64,000 nt of DNA from Corynebacterium mucifaciens (lineage in GTDB: Bacteria > Actinomycetota > Actinomycetes > Mycobacteriales > Mycobacteriaceae). Below the pieces are notes generated by a model, which saw nothing but the letters and a program-made list of their open reading frames with translations, was not told the origin of the DNA and did no database searches. Location: assembly GCF_012396315.1 (NCBI RefSeq), contig NZ_JAAXPF010000007.1, positions 83,292 through 147,291 on the forward strand, in the 5' to 3' direction. This document shows positions 27,864 to 37,415 of the stretch, one piece after another (positions within the stretch are counted from its first letter, which is position 1; the number at the start of each line of letters is the position of its first letter). A program made the translations under genes and the position numbers.

Positions 27864-28538
27864 ATGCCAGGCCGTCTCCTCGTCTCCGTTTCCTCTATTT
27901 TCGACGAGACCCTGGACGGAGTACATAACCTGGTGGACGAGCTGGACCGCCGGGAGATTCCGGTGTCGCTCTTGGTGGCGCCGCACATTGACAAGCGGTG
28001 GCACCTGGCAAAAGACGAACAGACCCGCTCATGGCTGCGCGCGCAGCTTGGTGAGCGGGCTGTGCTGCTCAACGGCTTTGACCAGCCGGTGCAGGGCCGC
28101 CGCGCCGAATTTGCCACGCTCCAGGAACACGAGGCTCGGCTGCGCCTCAAGGGGGCTACACGCCAGATGGAGTCCCTCGGGTTCGACCTGCGCATGTTCG
28201 CACCGCCGCGCTGGCAGCTTTCCCGGGGCACGCTGGATGTCTTGCCTGATTTCGGGTTCGGCATCGCTGTGTCCAGCAAGGGCATCCACAACCTGCGCAC
28301 CGGCGGGTTCACGCAATCCCGCAACCTTTCGGTGGGTGAAGGCTACGGCGCGGCGAAGTGGTGGCGCCGCAACGTGATCAAGGCGGCGGCGCGTGGCGCG
28401 GAGCGGGGTAACACGATCAGGCTCTCGGTCTCCGGCCGCGAGCTCGACCAGAAGAAGGTGCGCCGGGATTTCCTCAACGCGGCTGAGGCGGCGGTGGACG
28501 CCGGCGCGCGGCCCGACGACTACCGCGCGTTCCTGTAA
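27864..28538 (+). CDS. DUF2334 polysaccharide-deacetylase-like protein
   Basis: 224 residues. The N-terminus (RLLVSVSSIFDETLDGVHNLVDELDRR) and VSLLVAPHIDK fit the DUF2334 branch of the NodB/carbohydrate esterase-4 barrel. GFDLRMFAPPRWQLS resembles a later conserved motif. The canonical NodB metal triad is only partly visible (SSIFDETLDG in place of TFDDG), so hydrolase activity is uncertain. No signal peptide. It ends inside the convergent zinc-permease gene (19-base overlap). Confidence 0.7.
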   Translation: MPGRLLVSVSSIFDETLDGVHNLVDELDRREIPVSLLVAPHIDKRWHLAKDEQTRSWLRAQLGERAVLLNGFDQPVQGRRAEFATLQEHEARLRLKGATRQMESLGFDLRMFAPPRWQLSRGTLDVLPDFGFGIAVSSKGIHNLRTGGFTQSRNLSVGEGYGAAKWWRRNVIKAAARGAERGNTIRLSVSGRELDQKKVRRDFLNAAEAAVDAGARPDDYRAFL

Positions 28539-29329
28539 CGCCCCACGCACCGGCACACCAGGTAGATGCCGAAGGACACGAACGCCACGAACACCGAGAC
28601 GGGTACCCCGGGGGCGAGCGAGAGCAACATCCCGCCCACCGCAGAAAGCTCAGCGAACACCACCGAATAGACGACCGCCCTGCGCGGGCTGGCCGTGATT
28701 TGCGCGGCGGCGGCGCCCGGGGTGATCAACAGCGACATCACCAGCAGCGCGCCGACGATCTGGACGCTTTGCGCCGAGGCCACGCCCACCAGGACTGCGA
28801 ACAGGAAGGCCATGGCGCGCACCGGCACGCCACTGGCCGCGGCCATCTCCGGGTCTGCGGAGGCGAACAGCAGCGGCCGCCAGCACGCGGCCACGGCGAC
28901 GACCACAACCGCGGTGGTCAGCCCCAGCAACCACAGGTCTTGCCCGTTCACGCCCACAATTTGGCCGGTGAGCAGCGACAGCGCGCGGCCGGAATTGCCG
29001 GGGTAGAGGTGGATAAACAGCACGGACAGGCCCATGCCGAAGCTCATCACTACGCCCACGGCCGAATCCTGCTGGCCTTTCAGCCCCAGCGCGGCCAGCA
29101 CCAGCGCGGCCACCACAGCGCCGGCAATCGCGCCCGCGCCGACGTTGAGGCCGAACAGCAGGGCTGCGGAGGCACCCATCAGCGCCAGTTCGCTAGTGGC
29201 GTGAACGGAAAACGACATCTGCCGCAGCACCACCAGCGGCGCCATCACCCCCGACAAGACACCGAGCAGGGCGCACGCCGCCAAGGTCGCGCGCACGAAG
29301 TCCAGGTTGAGCAGCTCGAGCGTCGTCAC
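28520..29329 (-). CDS. znuB: Metal (zinc) ABC transporter permease
   Basis: Membrane subunit of an ABC-3 family metal importer. 269 residues with eight or so hydrophobic segments; the family motif region LRQMSFSVHATSELALMG and LLVMSLLITPGAAAAQI are present. The GTG start overlaps the stop of the ATPase gene (GTGA). Zinc rather than manganese is inferred from the Zur-like operator and the His/Asp-rich loop of the binding protein. Confidence 0.88.
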   Translation of the reverse strand: MTTLELLNLDFVRATLAACALLGVLSGVMAPLVVLRQMSFSVHATSELALMGASAALLFGLNVGAGAIAGAVVAALVLAALGLKGQQDSAVGVVMSFGMGLSVLFIHLYPGNSGRALSLLTGQIVGVNGQDLWLLGLTTAVVVVAVAACWRPLLFASADPEMAAASGVPVRAMAFLFAVLVGVASAQSVQIVGALLVMSLLITPGAAAAQITASPRRAVVYSVVFAELSAVGGMLLSLAPGVPVSVFVAFVSFGIYLVCRCVGRYRNAR

Positions 29330-30003
29330 AGGACCACCATCCTTCCGTCCACCTCGACCACGTCCACGCGCGTGCCGTACAACTCGCTGAGCACCTCGGA
29401 GCGCATGACCTCGCCCACTGTGCCCACCACGTGGCCCTCTGGCCCGATGTAGAGCACGCGGTCGACCACGCCGAGCAGCGGGTTGATGGAGTGGGTCACG
29501 CACACCACCGCCGCCGGGTGCTCGTGCAGCCTGCGGACGGTGTCGCGTTGGCGGGCCGGGTCGAGGGAGAGCAGGGGCTCGTCGGCAAGCACAAGCTCTG
29601 GGTCCTTCGCAAACGCCTGCGCCTGGCGGATAAGCTGCTGCTGCCCTCCGGAGAGCAGCCCCACGCGCTCGTTGGCAAATCCGAGCGCCCCCACGGCGTC
29701 GAGCTGCTTGTCGACGACCGCTTCGCCCACCTGCCGCCGATGCGAAATTGCAAGCGAGACCAGGTCCCGCCCCCGCATGGGGAGATCGCGGGGGAACATG
29801 CGCTGCTGCGGAATCAACCCGATGCGGCCGTCGACCTCGACGCTGCCGGCGGTGAGCTCGCGCACGCCCAGGATGGTGCCGAGGAGCGTCGATTTGCCCA
29901 CCCCGTTCGGCCCGAGCACTGCGAGGAACTCGCCGCGCTCGAGCGTGAGGTCAAGGTCGCTCCACAGGGGCGCGACGGCGGCGCCACGAATCTGAAGGAT
30001 CAC
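29326..30003 (-). CDS. znuC: Metal (zinc) ABC transporter ATPase
   Basis: 225 residues. Walker A GPNGVGKS at 31-38, Q-loop IPQQRMFP, signature LSGGQQQ, Walker B LVLADEPLLSLDP, and a switch His in CVTHSI. It powers the permease encoded next. It begins 11 bases after the binding-protein gene. Confidence 0.9.
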   Translation of the reverse strand: MILQIRGAAVAPLWSDLDLTLERGEFLAVLGPNGVGKSTLLGTILGVRELTAGSVEVDGRIGLIPQQRMFPRDLPMRGRDLVSLAISHRRQVGEAVVDKQLDAVGALGFANERVGLLSGGQQQLIRQAQAFAKDPELVLADEPLLSLDPARQRDTVRRLHEHPAAVVCVTHSINPLLGVVDRVLYIGPEGHVVGTVGEVMRSEVLSELYGTRVDVVEVDGRMVVL

Positions 30004-30014
30004 TTGCGGGGATT

Positions 30015-30878
30015 CTAGTGGTGCGCGGCTGCTTGGGCGATCTGGTCCACCACGGAGTCCATGTAGTCCAGGAAGTTCGTGCCGGCCGGCGGGATCTCGC
30101 TGATCTCCACCACGTCCACCCCGTGCTCCTTCGCCGCATCGACGATGCGGTCGGCGGCGCCAGTGGTGGACTGCGGATTATACACCAGCAGATCCAGCTC
30201 GCCTGCTTCGATGGTCTCTAGAAACGCGGCGATGTCCTGCGCGGACGGCTCCGACTCGTTGAGCGCGGCGCGAAGGTAGCCATCCGGGGTGACATCGTGC
30301 AGCTCAGTGCCGTAGATCAGGCCCGCCGCGATCGGCTCCGTCGCCGCGAGGCGGACGCTGCCGATTTCCGCGAGCTTGGCCTCCACGGCACCCATTCGCG
30401 CCTCCACGTCTGCCGCCGAGCCGCCTGCCCGCTGCGCCACCTCCCGGGCAACCTCCTTGACCTTGCCCGGGTTGAACCAAATGTGTTCGATGCTGTCCAG
30501 GTCCTCGGTGTTGTGGTCGTGGTCGTGTTCTGCGACATCTTCGGCGGGCGGGATGGCGAAGACGACCTTGTCTTGCTCGGCAACCGAGTACAGGCTGTGG
30601 TCGTACCCGCCGCCGTTCGCCACGAGCGTGTCGGCGGCCTTGACCTTGGCGAGGTCTTGCGCCGTCGGCTCGAAGTGGTGCGGATCGACGTCAGCGCCGG
30701 TGATGATCGCGTCCACGTCGGTGCCGGTGACCGCGGCCGCTACGTCCGCCCACACGCCGGTTGTCGCGAGCAAACCCGGCTGTGCGTTGCCCTCGCCTTC
30801 CTCGACTGCGGTGCAGGCGGTGAGCAAGGTTGCGGCGGCGACGACGGCCGCGATCCCGGGGTTTCGCATGGAGTGCAT
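30015..30878 (-). CDS. znuA: Zinc-binding lipoprotein of ABC importer (ZnuA/cluster A-I)
   Basis: 287 residues, signal peptide with lipobox LTAC. The zinc ligands expected in cluster A-I proteins are visible: His in DPHHFEPT, His in SIEHIWFN, and a C-terminal Asp/Glu. A short His/Asp-rich loop (AEHDHDHN) precedes the second ligand, as in ZnuA proteins. Unusually, the third conserved His region is replaced by IYGTELHD. The ATG at 30878 follows AATAAT (30890 to 30885) by 6 bases; an ATG three codons later also works. The promoter overlaps the Zur-like palindrome. Confidence 0.88.
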   Translation of the reverse strand: MHSMRNPGIAAVVAAATLLTACTAVEEGEGNAQPGLLATTGVWADVAAAVTGTDVDAIITGADVDPHHFEPTAQDLAKVKAADTLVANGGGYDHSLYSVAEQDKVVFAIPPAEDVAEHDHDHNTEDLDSIEHIWFNPGKVKEVAREVAQRAGGSAADVEARMGAVEAKLAEIGSVRLAATEPIAAGLIYGTELHDVTPDGYLRAALNESEPSAQDIAAFLETIEAGELDLLVYNPQSTTGAADRIVDAAKEHGVDVVEISEIPPAGTNFLDYMDSVVDQIAQAAAHH

Positions 30879-30887
30879 CTAACCATT

Positions 30888-30906
30888 ATTGAAAACGGTT
30901 TTCAAT
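30888..30906. promoter_or_regulatory. Zur-like operator
   Basis: ATTGAAAACGGTTTTCAAT is a perfect 19-bp palindrome (9-1-9). It has the GAAAA-N3-TTTTC core of actinobacterial Zur boxes and overlaps the -10 of the zinc importer operon. Zinc-dependent repression is the expected effect. Confidence 0.75.
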
Positions 30907-30939
30907 TTGAATGGTGCGCACTCCTTACGAGGAGGCGCG

Positions 30940-33924
30940 CTAGCGCAGGCCCCACTGCTTGAGCTGTTCGTTCACCGCACCAGGCATGAGGAAGTGGAGC
31001 GCGCCAAGACTCGCCGCGATCCCTGCGAGCACGCCCAACAGAATGCCCAGGACGGCGCGCATCGGGTGTTGCTTAGCGCCCTGCACCTGGCCCAGGTTCT
31101 CGGTCTGGCCGTCGGTGTAGGTGACGACGAGCTCGCCGTTGTCATTGATCTCGGTTTTGACGATGTAGCGCGGCTTCGACTCGTCGGCTTTCGCTTGGAT
31201 GGTGACGTCGACCGAGACTTCATCGGTGGTGTTGTCCGGGTAGGTGACCGTCACGGTGCGGGTGGTGGTCCCCTCCGCGTCGGTCGCCTCGCTGGACCAG
31301 GCGAACGTGGTGTCCTCGGGGAGCTGGTCCGCGTCCTTCACCGCAGTTTTCGCCTCGGGCAGCGCCTCGCCCTGCTTCACTGTGATCGCGTCGCCGGCCT
31401 GCGGGTCGTGCCTCTCCGCGTCGGTTTTGTCGGCCTCAGCCTTTGTTGCGGTGGAAAAGCCCACCTTCACCGGGTCGTGGTCGGAGGAACGGAACGGGTT
31501 GCCGTAGCCGTAGAGCTTGTCATCGCCCTCGCCGAAGAAGTCCTGCGCGTTGTAATTACGACGGGAGTACTCGAACGCGACCGGCTCATCGCCGTTGATG
31601 TTCCACACTGCGGAATCCTGGATGAGCTCGTTTGCTGCCGCGTTGGCTAAGACGTGATCCAGGGTGCCCAGCTGGCCGGCGAACTGGTAGGACGCCTGGT
31701 CGTAGTTCTTCTCGGACTCGACAATGTCGTAACCGCCCTCGACCAGCTTCGTGATCGCGTCTTCTTTGGTGTAGGCGTTGAAGTCGCCCACGAGGAAGGT
31801 CGGAAGCTCCGCCCACTGGTTCTGTTCGGTGAGGTGCTTCAGCAGGGCCTCGGACTGGCGGGTGCGCACGTTTGCGTTGTTGCCCTGGCCGTCGCCTTTA
31901 TCTCCGTCGCCCTGCACGACGGAGCCCTTGGACTTGAAGTGGTTGACTACCGCCACGAAGTTTGTGTCCTTGTCATTGCCGACGGTGTCGAACTCTTGAG
32001 CCAGCGGCTGGCGCGCAGTGCGGGTGAACGCCTCGTCATCGAAAATGATGGACTCGCCGACCGGCGTCACCTTCGCAGGCTGGTAGATGAACGCGACGCG
32101 GATGAAGTCTTCGTCGGTACCCAGCTTCTGCGGGGACTTCACCAGCGCCCACTTGTTGGGCTCCTTGGCATTGAGCGCGTCTACGAGGTTTTGCAGCGCT
32201 TCGTCGCGCTTCGCCACGTCGCCCGTTACCGTTGCAGTGTTCTCGATTTCAGACAGGCCGAGCACTGCGGTGTCCAGCTTGTTGATGGCGGTGGCGATCT
32301 TCGCCTGCTGGTCTTGGAAGGCATCCTGGGAGAAGGCGCCGCGAACCTTGCAGTTGTTCGCGCTAACGGGTTGGCCGTTGATGTCGTTGTACGCCTTGCA
32401 CCCTTGCTCGTCCTTGCCCAGCGAGCTGAAGTAGTTCAGCACGTTGAAGAAGCCGATAGAGTATTCGCCCTCCACGGTGTCCGGCACGTCGTACGCAGCA
32501 CCACGGGAATCCTCCCAGGCAATGGGCAGTTCCTCCGCCGCGTTCTTGCCGGTGATCGGCTCGAGCGGCTGGAAACGCCACTGGTCGAAGGAGTAGTCCA
32601 CCACCACGTCGGTCTGGAAGTCCACCTGGTCGCCGGTGCGGATGGACTTCACGCCGCCCTCGGAGGTGACGATGTACGGCAGCGGTGTGTTCTTGTCGGT
32701 GCGGAAATAGTCCTTGGTGCGGCCGTCGTCGAGGTACACCACTTCCGCATCCTGCTTCGCCTGGAGCTCGGCCGCGGGAGCACCCGGGGCGACGACGTCC
32801 GTCGGTGTGCGGTGCGCGCGCTCGCCCGGCGCCAGGCCAAGCTCACCGTATGTGTTGAGCGTGTAGTTGTTGGTCACCGTGTACGGCCCCTTCGGGCGCA
32901 CCAGCATGCCCTCGTACGGTTCGCGGGCCTCGTCGCCAGCGGGAAGGGTCTCGATCTCCACCGCCTTCGGCGCCTCGAGAGCATTGTCGAGCGTATCCAT
33001 CGACGCCATCGTGATCTGCGTCTGTGTGAAGTGCTCGCCCACCTGGCCGGACACACGGACGGATTCTCCGCGCTGCGGGTAGTCGGTGTTCGTGTTCATG
33101 TACACGAAGATGCCGTCGGACGCGTCGTCCGGATGCTTCTCGGAGCCGGAGCCGCCAGCCTGCAGGAAGAAGCCGTTCTTCCCGCCCTCCTCGTAGACGG
33201 CGGTGACGACGCCTTCGGTGGTGACCGTCTTGCCTACCAGCGGAGAAGCTGCGCCGGTGCCCTGGATGTCGGCGATCGGGGTGACCTCACCCGGCTGCGG
33301 CGTCGGGTTCTCCGGAGCAGGGTCGACGGGTGTCTCACCCGCGTTGCCCGAATTCTGCGGTGTCGGCTCCGCGACTAGGAAGTCGTCCGCGTTGTTGTCG
33401 GTGTCTTTGCCCACTTCCTTGCGCTGGACGGACTGGTAATTTTCGGTCGTCCTAGCTGGGCTGCCCTCGGATACGACAGCTGCGCCCCACCCAAGAAGAT
33501 CCACAACGTTGCCGTTGTCGTTGATAAGGCGGGCGATCGCCTGGCTACCGCTGAACGTGAGCCCGTCGCCGCGGCTGTCCGGAGCCGGGAGGCTTTCGGT
33601 GCCGCCATTTCCCTGCGCGCCTTGGACAAGGAAGTACCCCTTCGCCGGGATGACGCCGGAGAGGCGCGCGGATCCGTTGCCGGTGTCTTTCGCGGAGCGC
33701 TGCGTAATGGTCCAACCGGCCAGATCGATGTCCTGGTCGGTCGGGTTGTACAGCTCGACGAAGTCGTGGGTGTACTTCGCGCCCGAGTTGCCTCCGCCGC
33801 CGTAGACCTCGTTGATGACGACGCTGGAGCCGTCCGGTGCCGCCGATGCGGTCGGTGCGACGACGGACACGGTGCCGGCTGCAAGCGCAACGATGAACGA
33901 TGCGCTGAGAACCTTGTTACTCAT
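30940..33924 (-). CDS. nucH: Large exported nuclease, ExeM/NucH type
   Basis: 994 residues. Signal peptide 1-28 (ending ASA). A lamin-tail domain (about 33-165) opens with VVINEVYGGGGNSG. An OB-like YhcR/ExeM domain covers about 215-335. An endonuclease/exonuclease/phosphatase domain (about 500-850) has GFFNVLNYF, GLSEIEN, VVNHFKSKG, VGDFNAYTKED, TLDHVLAN and SSDHDP. It is followed by a Rib/alpha-like repeat (about 860-920) and a C-terminal TM helix with a short tail, so it is tethered, not released. It degrades extracellular DNA, probably to scavenge phosphate; a related gene in C. glutamicum is phosphate-starvation induced. A TTCACC-N5-TTCACT repeat lies 100 bases upstream. Confidence 0.88.
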   Translation of the reverse strand: MSNKVLSASFIVALAAGTVSVVAPTASAAPDGSSVVINEVYGGGGNSGAKYTHDFVELYNPTDQDIDLAGWTITQRSAKDTGNGSARLSGVIPAKGYFLVQGAQGNGGTESLPAPDSRGDGLTFSGSQAIARLINDNGNVVDLLGWGAAVVSEGSPARTTENYQSVQRKEVGKDTDNNADDFLVAEPTPQNSGNAGETPVDPAPENPTPQPGEVTPIADIQGTGAASPLVGKTVTTEGVVTAVYEEGGKNGFFLQAGGSGSEKHPDDASDGIFVYMNTNTDYPQRGESVRVSGQVGEHFTQTQITMASMDTLDNALEAPKAVEIETLPAGDEAREPYEGMLVRPKGPYTVTNNYTLNTYGELGLAPGERAHRTPTDVVAPGAPAAELQAKQDAEVVYLDDGRTKDYFRTDKNTPLPYIVTSEGGVKSIRTGDQVDFQTDVVVDYSFDQWRFQPLEPITGKNAAEELPIAWEDSRGAAYDVPDTVEGEYSIGFFNVLNYFSSLGKDEQGCKAYNDINGQPVSANNCKVRGAFSQDAFQDQQAKIATAINKLDTAVLGLSEIENTATVTGDVAKRDEALQNLVDALNAKEPNKWALVKSPQKLGTDEDFIRVAFIYQPAKVTPVGESIIFDDEAFTRTARQPLAQEFDTVGNDKDTNFVAVVNHFKSKGSVVQGDGDKGDGQGNNANVRTRQSEALLKHLTEQNQWAELPTFLVGDFNAYTKEDAITKLVEGGYDIVESEKNYDQASYQFAGQLGTLDHVLANAAANELIQDSAVWNINGDEPVAFEYSRRNYNAQDFFGEGDDKLYGYGNPFRSSDHDPVKVGFSTATKAEADKTDAERHDPQAGDAITVKQGEALPEAKTAVKDADQLPEDTTFAWSSEATDAEGTTTRTVTVTYPDNTTDEVSVDVTIQAKADESKPRYIVKTEINDNGELVVTYTDGQTENLGQVQGAKQHPMRAVLGILLGVLAGIAASLGALHFLMPGAVNEQLKQWGLR

Positions 33925-33963
33925 GAAAAACCTCTTGGGGAAGCGGTGGAAAAGCTGAAGCCA

Positions 33964-33976
33964 CGTTAAATTAACG
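33964..33976. promoter_or_regulatory. Palindrome in the nucH promoter region
   Basis: CGTTAAATTAACG is a perfect 13-bp palindrome 40 bases before the nucH ATG. Read on the minus strand it contains TAATTT (33973 to 33968), a possible -10. Its regulator, if any, is unknown. Confidence 0.3.
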
Positions 33977-34022
33977 CTGGTTTACGCACTCCGCTCAGCG
34001 ATGCGGCGCACTTTGCAAAGAA

Positions 34023-34053
34023 TTCACCGCCCGTTCACTTTGGGCAGTTCACC
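34023..34053. promoter_or_regulatory. Candidate PhoR boxes between nucH and purS
   Basis: TTCACC (34023-34028) and TTCACT (34034-34039) repeat with an 11-bp period, followed by a third TTCACC (34048-34053). The first pair matches the pair upstream of pstS exactly in repeat sequence and spacing. It would serve nucH (minus strand) in reverse orientation, or purS directly. Confidence 0.5.
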
Positions 34054-34083
34054 GAGGGTTTCGGGGCGTGTCGGACCGTCCGA

Positions 34084-34089
34084 TATACT
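34084..34089 (+). promoter_or_regulatory. -10 (TATACT) of purSQL
   Basis: TATACT ends 51 bases before the purS ATG, giving a leader of roughly 45 bases with AAGGA (34130-34134) before the start. This operon is therefore led, unlike most in the window. Confidence 0.55.
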
Positions 34090-34140
34090 GACGCGCGTAC
34101 CGCAACGGTCGATCAACCTCCCGAAACGTGAAGGATTCTC

Positions 34141-34371
34141 ATGGCACGAGTCGTTGTCAATGTCATGCCCAAGGCTGAAATTCTTGACCCGCAGGGTCAG
34201 GCGGTGCTCCGTGCACTTGGCCGAATCGGGGTCGAGGGGGTGACCGACGTTCGCCAGGGCAAGCGCTTTGAAATTGAGGTGGATGACTCGGTCTCTGACG
34301 CCGAGCTGCAGCGCATGGCCGAGACGCTGTTGACCAACACTGTGATCGAGGACTTCGAGGTTGTGCGATGA
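34141..34371 (+). CDS. purS: FGAM synthase subunit PurS
   Basis: 76-residue bridging subunit of the three-part formylglycinamidine synthase (PurS-PurQ-PurL). It matches the family start to end: [35 protein letters not shown], and [14 protein letters not shown] ending. AAGGA precedes the ATG. It overlaps purQ by 4 bases (ATGA). Confidence 0.95.
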   Translation: MARVVVNVMPKAEILDPQGQAVLRALGRIGVEGVTDVRQGKRFEIEVDDSVSDAELQRMAETLLTNTVIEDFEVVR

Positions 34372-35042
34372 GCGCAACCATCGGAGTCATTACGTTCCCA
34401 GGCACGCTAGACGACGTTGACGCGCTCCGCGCCGTCCGCCTGGCTGGTGCGCAGCCTCGCCAGCTGTGGCACGCGGACGACGACCTCACCGGCGTCGACG
34501 CTGTTGTTGTTCCGGGTGGGTTTTCCTACGGCGACTACCTGCGCTCCGGGGCAATTGCCGCGCAGGCGCCGATGATGGGCGCCGTCGTGGAGGCCGCGAA
34601 GAAGGGCATGCCGGTGCTCGGCATCTGCAACGGTTTCCAGATTCTTACCGAGGCAGGACTGCTGCCGGGCGCACTCACGCGCAACCAGGGGCTGAATTTC
34701 CACTGCGTGGACACCTACCTCGAGGTGGCAAACAACGCCACTGCGTGGACGGGCCAGCTGGGCGAGCGCATTTACGTGCCGGCCAAGCACGGCGAAGGGC
34801 GTTTCCAGGCCGCTCCGGAGACGATCGAGGCGCTGGAAAAAGAGGGGCGCGTGGTGTTCCGCTACACGGACAACTTCAACGGCTCCATCAACGGCATCGC
34901 CGGCGTGACCAACGAGACCGGCCGTGTCGTCGGCCTCATGCCGCACCCCGAGCACGCCATTGAGACCCTCACCGGCCCGTCCACGGACGGCCTCGACTTG
35001 TTCACTTCCGTTATCGACGTGATTTCGAAGATCGGAGCGTAA
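34368..35042 (+). CDS. purQ: FGAM synthase glutaminase subunit PurQ
   Basis: Class I glutamine amidotransferase of 224 residues supplying ammonia to PurL. Nucleophile C87 in GICNGFQ; His and Glu in MPHPEHAIE near residue 200. [10 protein letters not shown] is the oxyanion-side motif. It overlaps purS and lies 7 bases before purL. Confidence 0.96.
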   Translation: MSATIGVITFPGTLDDVDALRAVRLAGAQPRQLWHADDDLTGVDAVVVPGGFSYGDYLRSGAIAAQAPMMGAVVEAAKKGMPVLGICNGFQILTEAGLLPGALTRNQGLNFHCVDTYLEVANNATAWTGQLGERIYVPAKHGEGRFQAAPETIEALEKEGRVVFRYTDNFNGSINGIAGVTNETGRVVGLMPHPEHAIETLTGPSTDGLDLFTSVIDVISKIGA

Positions 35043-35049
35043 ACCCGAA

Positions 35050-37326
35050 ATGACCGTGCACAACGACACTGTCCAACACGCCTTCGACACCCCGGAGCTG
35101 GCGCAGCCGTACGCCGAGCTGGGCCTGAAGGACGACGAGTACGCCAAGATCAAGGCCATCCTCGGCCGCCGGCCTACCGACGCGGAGCTGACGCTGTACT
35201 CCGTCATGTGGTCCGAGCACTGCTCCTACAAGTCCTCCAAGACGCACCTGCGCTACTTCGGCCAAACCATGACCGAGGAGATGGCCTCCAAGATCCTCGC
35301 CGGCATCGGTGAGAACGCCGGCGTGGTGGACATCGGCGGCGGCGACGCGGTGACGTTCCGCGTGGAAAGCCACAACCACCCGTCCTTTGTGGAGCCCTAC
35401 CAGGGCGCAGCCACCGGCGTGGGCGGCATCGTCCGCGACATCATGGCCATGGGCGCCCGCCCGATCGCCGTGATGGACCAGCTGCGCTTCGGCCCGATCG
35501 ACGCCGACGACACCAAGCGCGTCCTGCCGGGCGTGGTCCACGGCATCGGGGGCTACGGCAACTGCCTCGGCCTGCCCAACATCGGCGGGGAGACCGTGTT
35601 CGACCCGGCATACGCCGGCAACCCGCTGGTCAACGCCCTGTGCGTGGGCACGCTGAAGGTGGAGGACCTCCACCTCGCGTTCGCCTCGGGCACCGGCAAC
35701 AAGGTCATCCTGTTCGGCTCCCGCACTGGCCTGGACGGCATCGGCGGCGTGTCCGTGCTGGGCTCCGCCACCTTCGAGGAAGGCGCGGAGCGCAAGCTCC
35801 CGGCTGTGCAGGTCGGCGACCCGTTCGCGGAAAAGGTGCTCATCGAGTGCTGCCTCGAGCTCTACGCCGCGGGCGTGGTCGAGGGCATCCAGGACCTCGG
35901 CGGCGGCGGGCTGTCCTGCGCCACCTCTGAGCTGGCGGCCTCGGGCGACGGCGGCATGACCGTCAACCTCGACAACGTGCCGCTGCGCGCCGAGAACATG
36001 TCGGCCGCAGAGATCCTCGCCTCCGAATCCCAGGAACGCATGTGCGCGGTCGTGGCACCGGAGGACGTGGACAAGTTCATGGAGATCTGCGCGAAGTGGG
36101 ACGTGCTTGCTTCAGTCATCGGCGAGGTCACCTCCGACGCGGATCGCCTCCAGGTGTTCCACAACGGTGAGCTCGTGGTCGACGCGCCGCCGTCAACCAT
36201 CGACGAGGGCCCGGTGTACGAGCGCCCCTACGCCCGCCCGGATTGGCAGGACGCGGTGCAGGCCGAAGGTGACGTCGAGAAGCAGGGCGACATCAAGGAC
36301 GCATGGTTGAAGATGGTCGCATCGCCGGCGCTTTGCTCGCGGGATTTCATCACTGAGCAGTACGACCGCTACGTGCGCGGCAACACCGTGCAGGCCAAGT
36401 ACGCCAACTCCGGCGTGCTGCGCATCAACGAGGAGACCAACCGCGGCGTGGCCGTGTCCGCGGACGCGTCCGGCCGCTACACCTACCTCGACCCGAACAT
36501 GGGTGCCCGCCTCGCGCTGGCGGAGGCGTACCGCAACGTCGCCGTCACCGGCGCCACCCCGGTTGCCGTGACCAACTGCCTCAACTTCGGTTCCCCGGAG
36601 AACCCGGACGTGATGTGGCAGTTCCGCGAAGCGGTGCACGGGCTTGCCGACGGCTCCGCCGAGCTTGCCATCCCGGTCTCCGGCGGCAACGTGTCCTTCT
36701 ACAACCAGACTGGCGAGACGCCGATTCTGCCCACTCCGGTTGTCGGCGTCCTGGGCGTGATCGAGGATGTGGAGCAGGCCATTCCGCACGCGTTGCCGTC
36801 CGCGGACGAGCAGTACACCCTCATCGTGCTGGGCGAGACCAAAGACGAGTTCGGTGGCTCTGTGTGGCAGGACATCTCCGGTGCGGGCCTGTCCGGCCTG
36901 CCGCCGCAGGTGGACCTGGCCAACGAGGCGCGCCTTGCGGCGTTCTTCGCCGACAACGCCGCCGGCATTGCAGCCGCCCACGACCTGTCGGAGGGTGGCC
37001 TGTCCCAGGCGGTGTTCGAGTTGCTGCTCGGCTCGGACAAGGGCGCGCAGTTGCACCTGGACGGCGTGCACGAGGACGCCTTCACCGCACTGTTCTCCGA
37101 GTCTGCTTCCCGCGTCTTGGTCGCCGTGACCTCTGACCGGGCGGAGGCCGCCGTGGAACAGGCCACCGCAGCCGGCATCCCGGTGGCGGTGCTGGGCGAG
37201 ACCACCAACGACGGCGTGCTTCGCGTGGCAGGCCAGGAGATCGCGATGCTCGAGCTCGCTGGCGCGTGGGCCGCGACGATGCCGTCGCACTTCGCAGCGG
37301 CGACCGCGCCAAACGCGGCGGTGTAA
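35050..37326 (+). CDS. purL: FGAM synthase large subunit PurL (small type)
   Basis: 758-residue, ATP-dependent synthetase that makes formylglycinamidine ribonucleotide. It is the small PurL type that needs PurS and PurQ. Landmarks: [12 protein letters not shown] near the N-terminus, [36 protein letters not shown] in the first half, and [12 protein letters not shown] plus [11 protein letters not shown] in the second. The two halves reflect the internal duplication of the family. A strong hairpin follows the stop. Confidence 0.96.
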   Translation: MTVHNDTVQHAFDTPELAQPYAELGLKDDEYAKIKAILGRRPTDAELTLYSVMWSEHCSYKSSKTHLRYFGQTMTEEMASKILAGIGENAGVVDIGGGDAVTFRVESHNHPSFVEPYQGAATGVGGIVRDIMAMGARPIAVMDQLRFGPIDADDTKRVLPGVVHGIGGYGNCLGLPNIGGETVFDPAYAGNPLVNALCVGTLKVEDLHLAFASGTGNKVILFGSRTGLDGIGGVSVLGSATFEEGAERKLPAVQVGDPFAEKVLIECCLELYAAGVVEGIQDLGGGGLSCATSELAASGDGGMTVNLDNVPLRAENMSAAEILASESQERMCAVVAPEDVDKFMEICAKWDVLASVIGEVTSDADRLQVFHNGELVVDAPPSTIDEGPVYERPYARPDWQDAVQAEGDVEKQGDIKDAWLKMVASPALCSRDFITEQYDRYVRGNTVQAKYANSGVLRINEETNRGVAVSADASGRYTYLDPNMGARLALAEAYRNVAVTGATPVAVTNCLNFGSPENPDVMWQFREAVHGLADGSAELAIPVSGGNVSFYNQTGETPILPTPVVGVLGVIEDVEQAIPHALPSADEQYTLIVLGETKDEFGGSVWQDISGAGLSGLPPQVDLANEARLAAFFADNAAGIAAAHDLSEGGLSQAVFELLLGSDKGAQLHLDGVHEDAFTALFSESASRVLVAVTSDRAEAAVEQATAAGIPVAVLGETTNDGVLRVAGQEIAMLELAGAWAATMPSHFAAATAPNAAV

Positions 37327-37345
37327 CGCAGCACAAGGAAAGCGA

Positions 37346-37381
37346 TTGGGGAATGTGGCACATATTTGCCACATTCCCCAA
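37346..37381. terminator. Hairpin between convergent purL and thioesterase genes
   Basis: A perfect 15-bp stem, TTGGGGAATGTGGCA (37346-37360) and its complement (37367-37381), with a 6-base loop CATATT. No T-run follows on either strand, so factor-independent termination is not certain; mRNA protection is equally possible. Just downstream the 11-mer GCGGGAATCCC occurs twice in tandem (37393-37416). Confidence 0.6.
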
Positions 37382-37415
37382 CGCGTATGTGGGCGGGAAT
37401 CCCCCGCGGGAATCC

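Noticed and set aside
31654..33378. Open frame of about 574 codons on the plus strand inside nucH
   Set aside because: Antisense to the nuclease, whose domains are intact; composition is that of a complement shadow.
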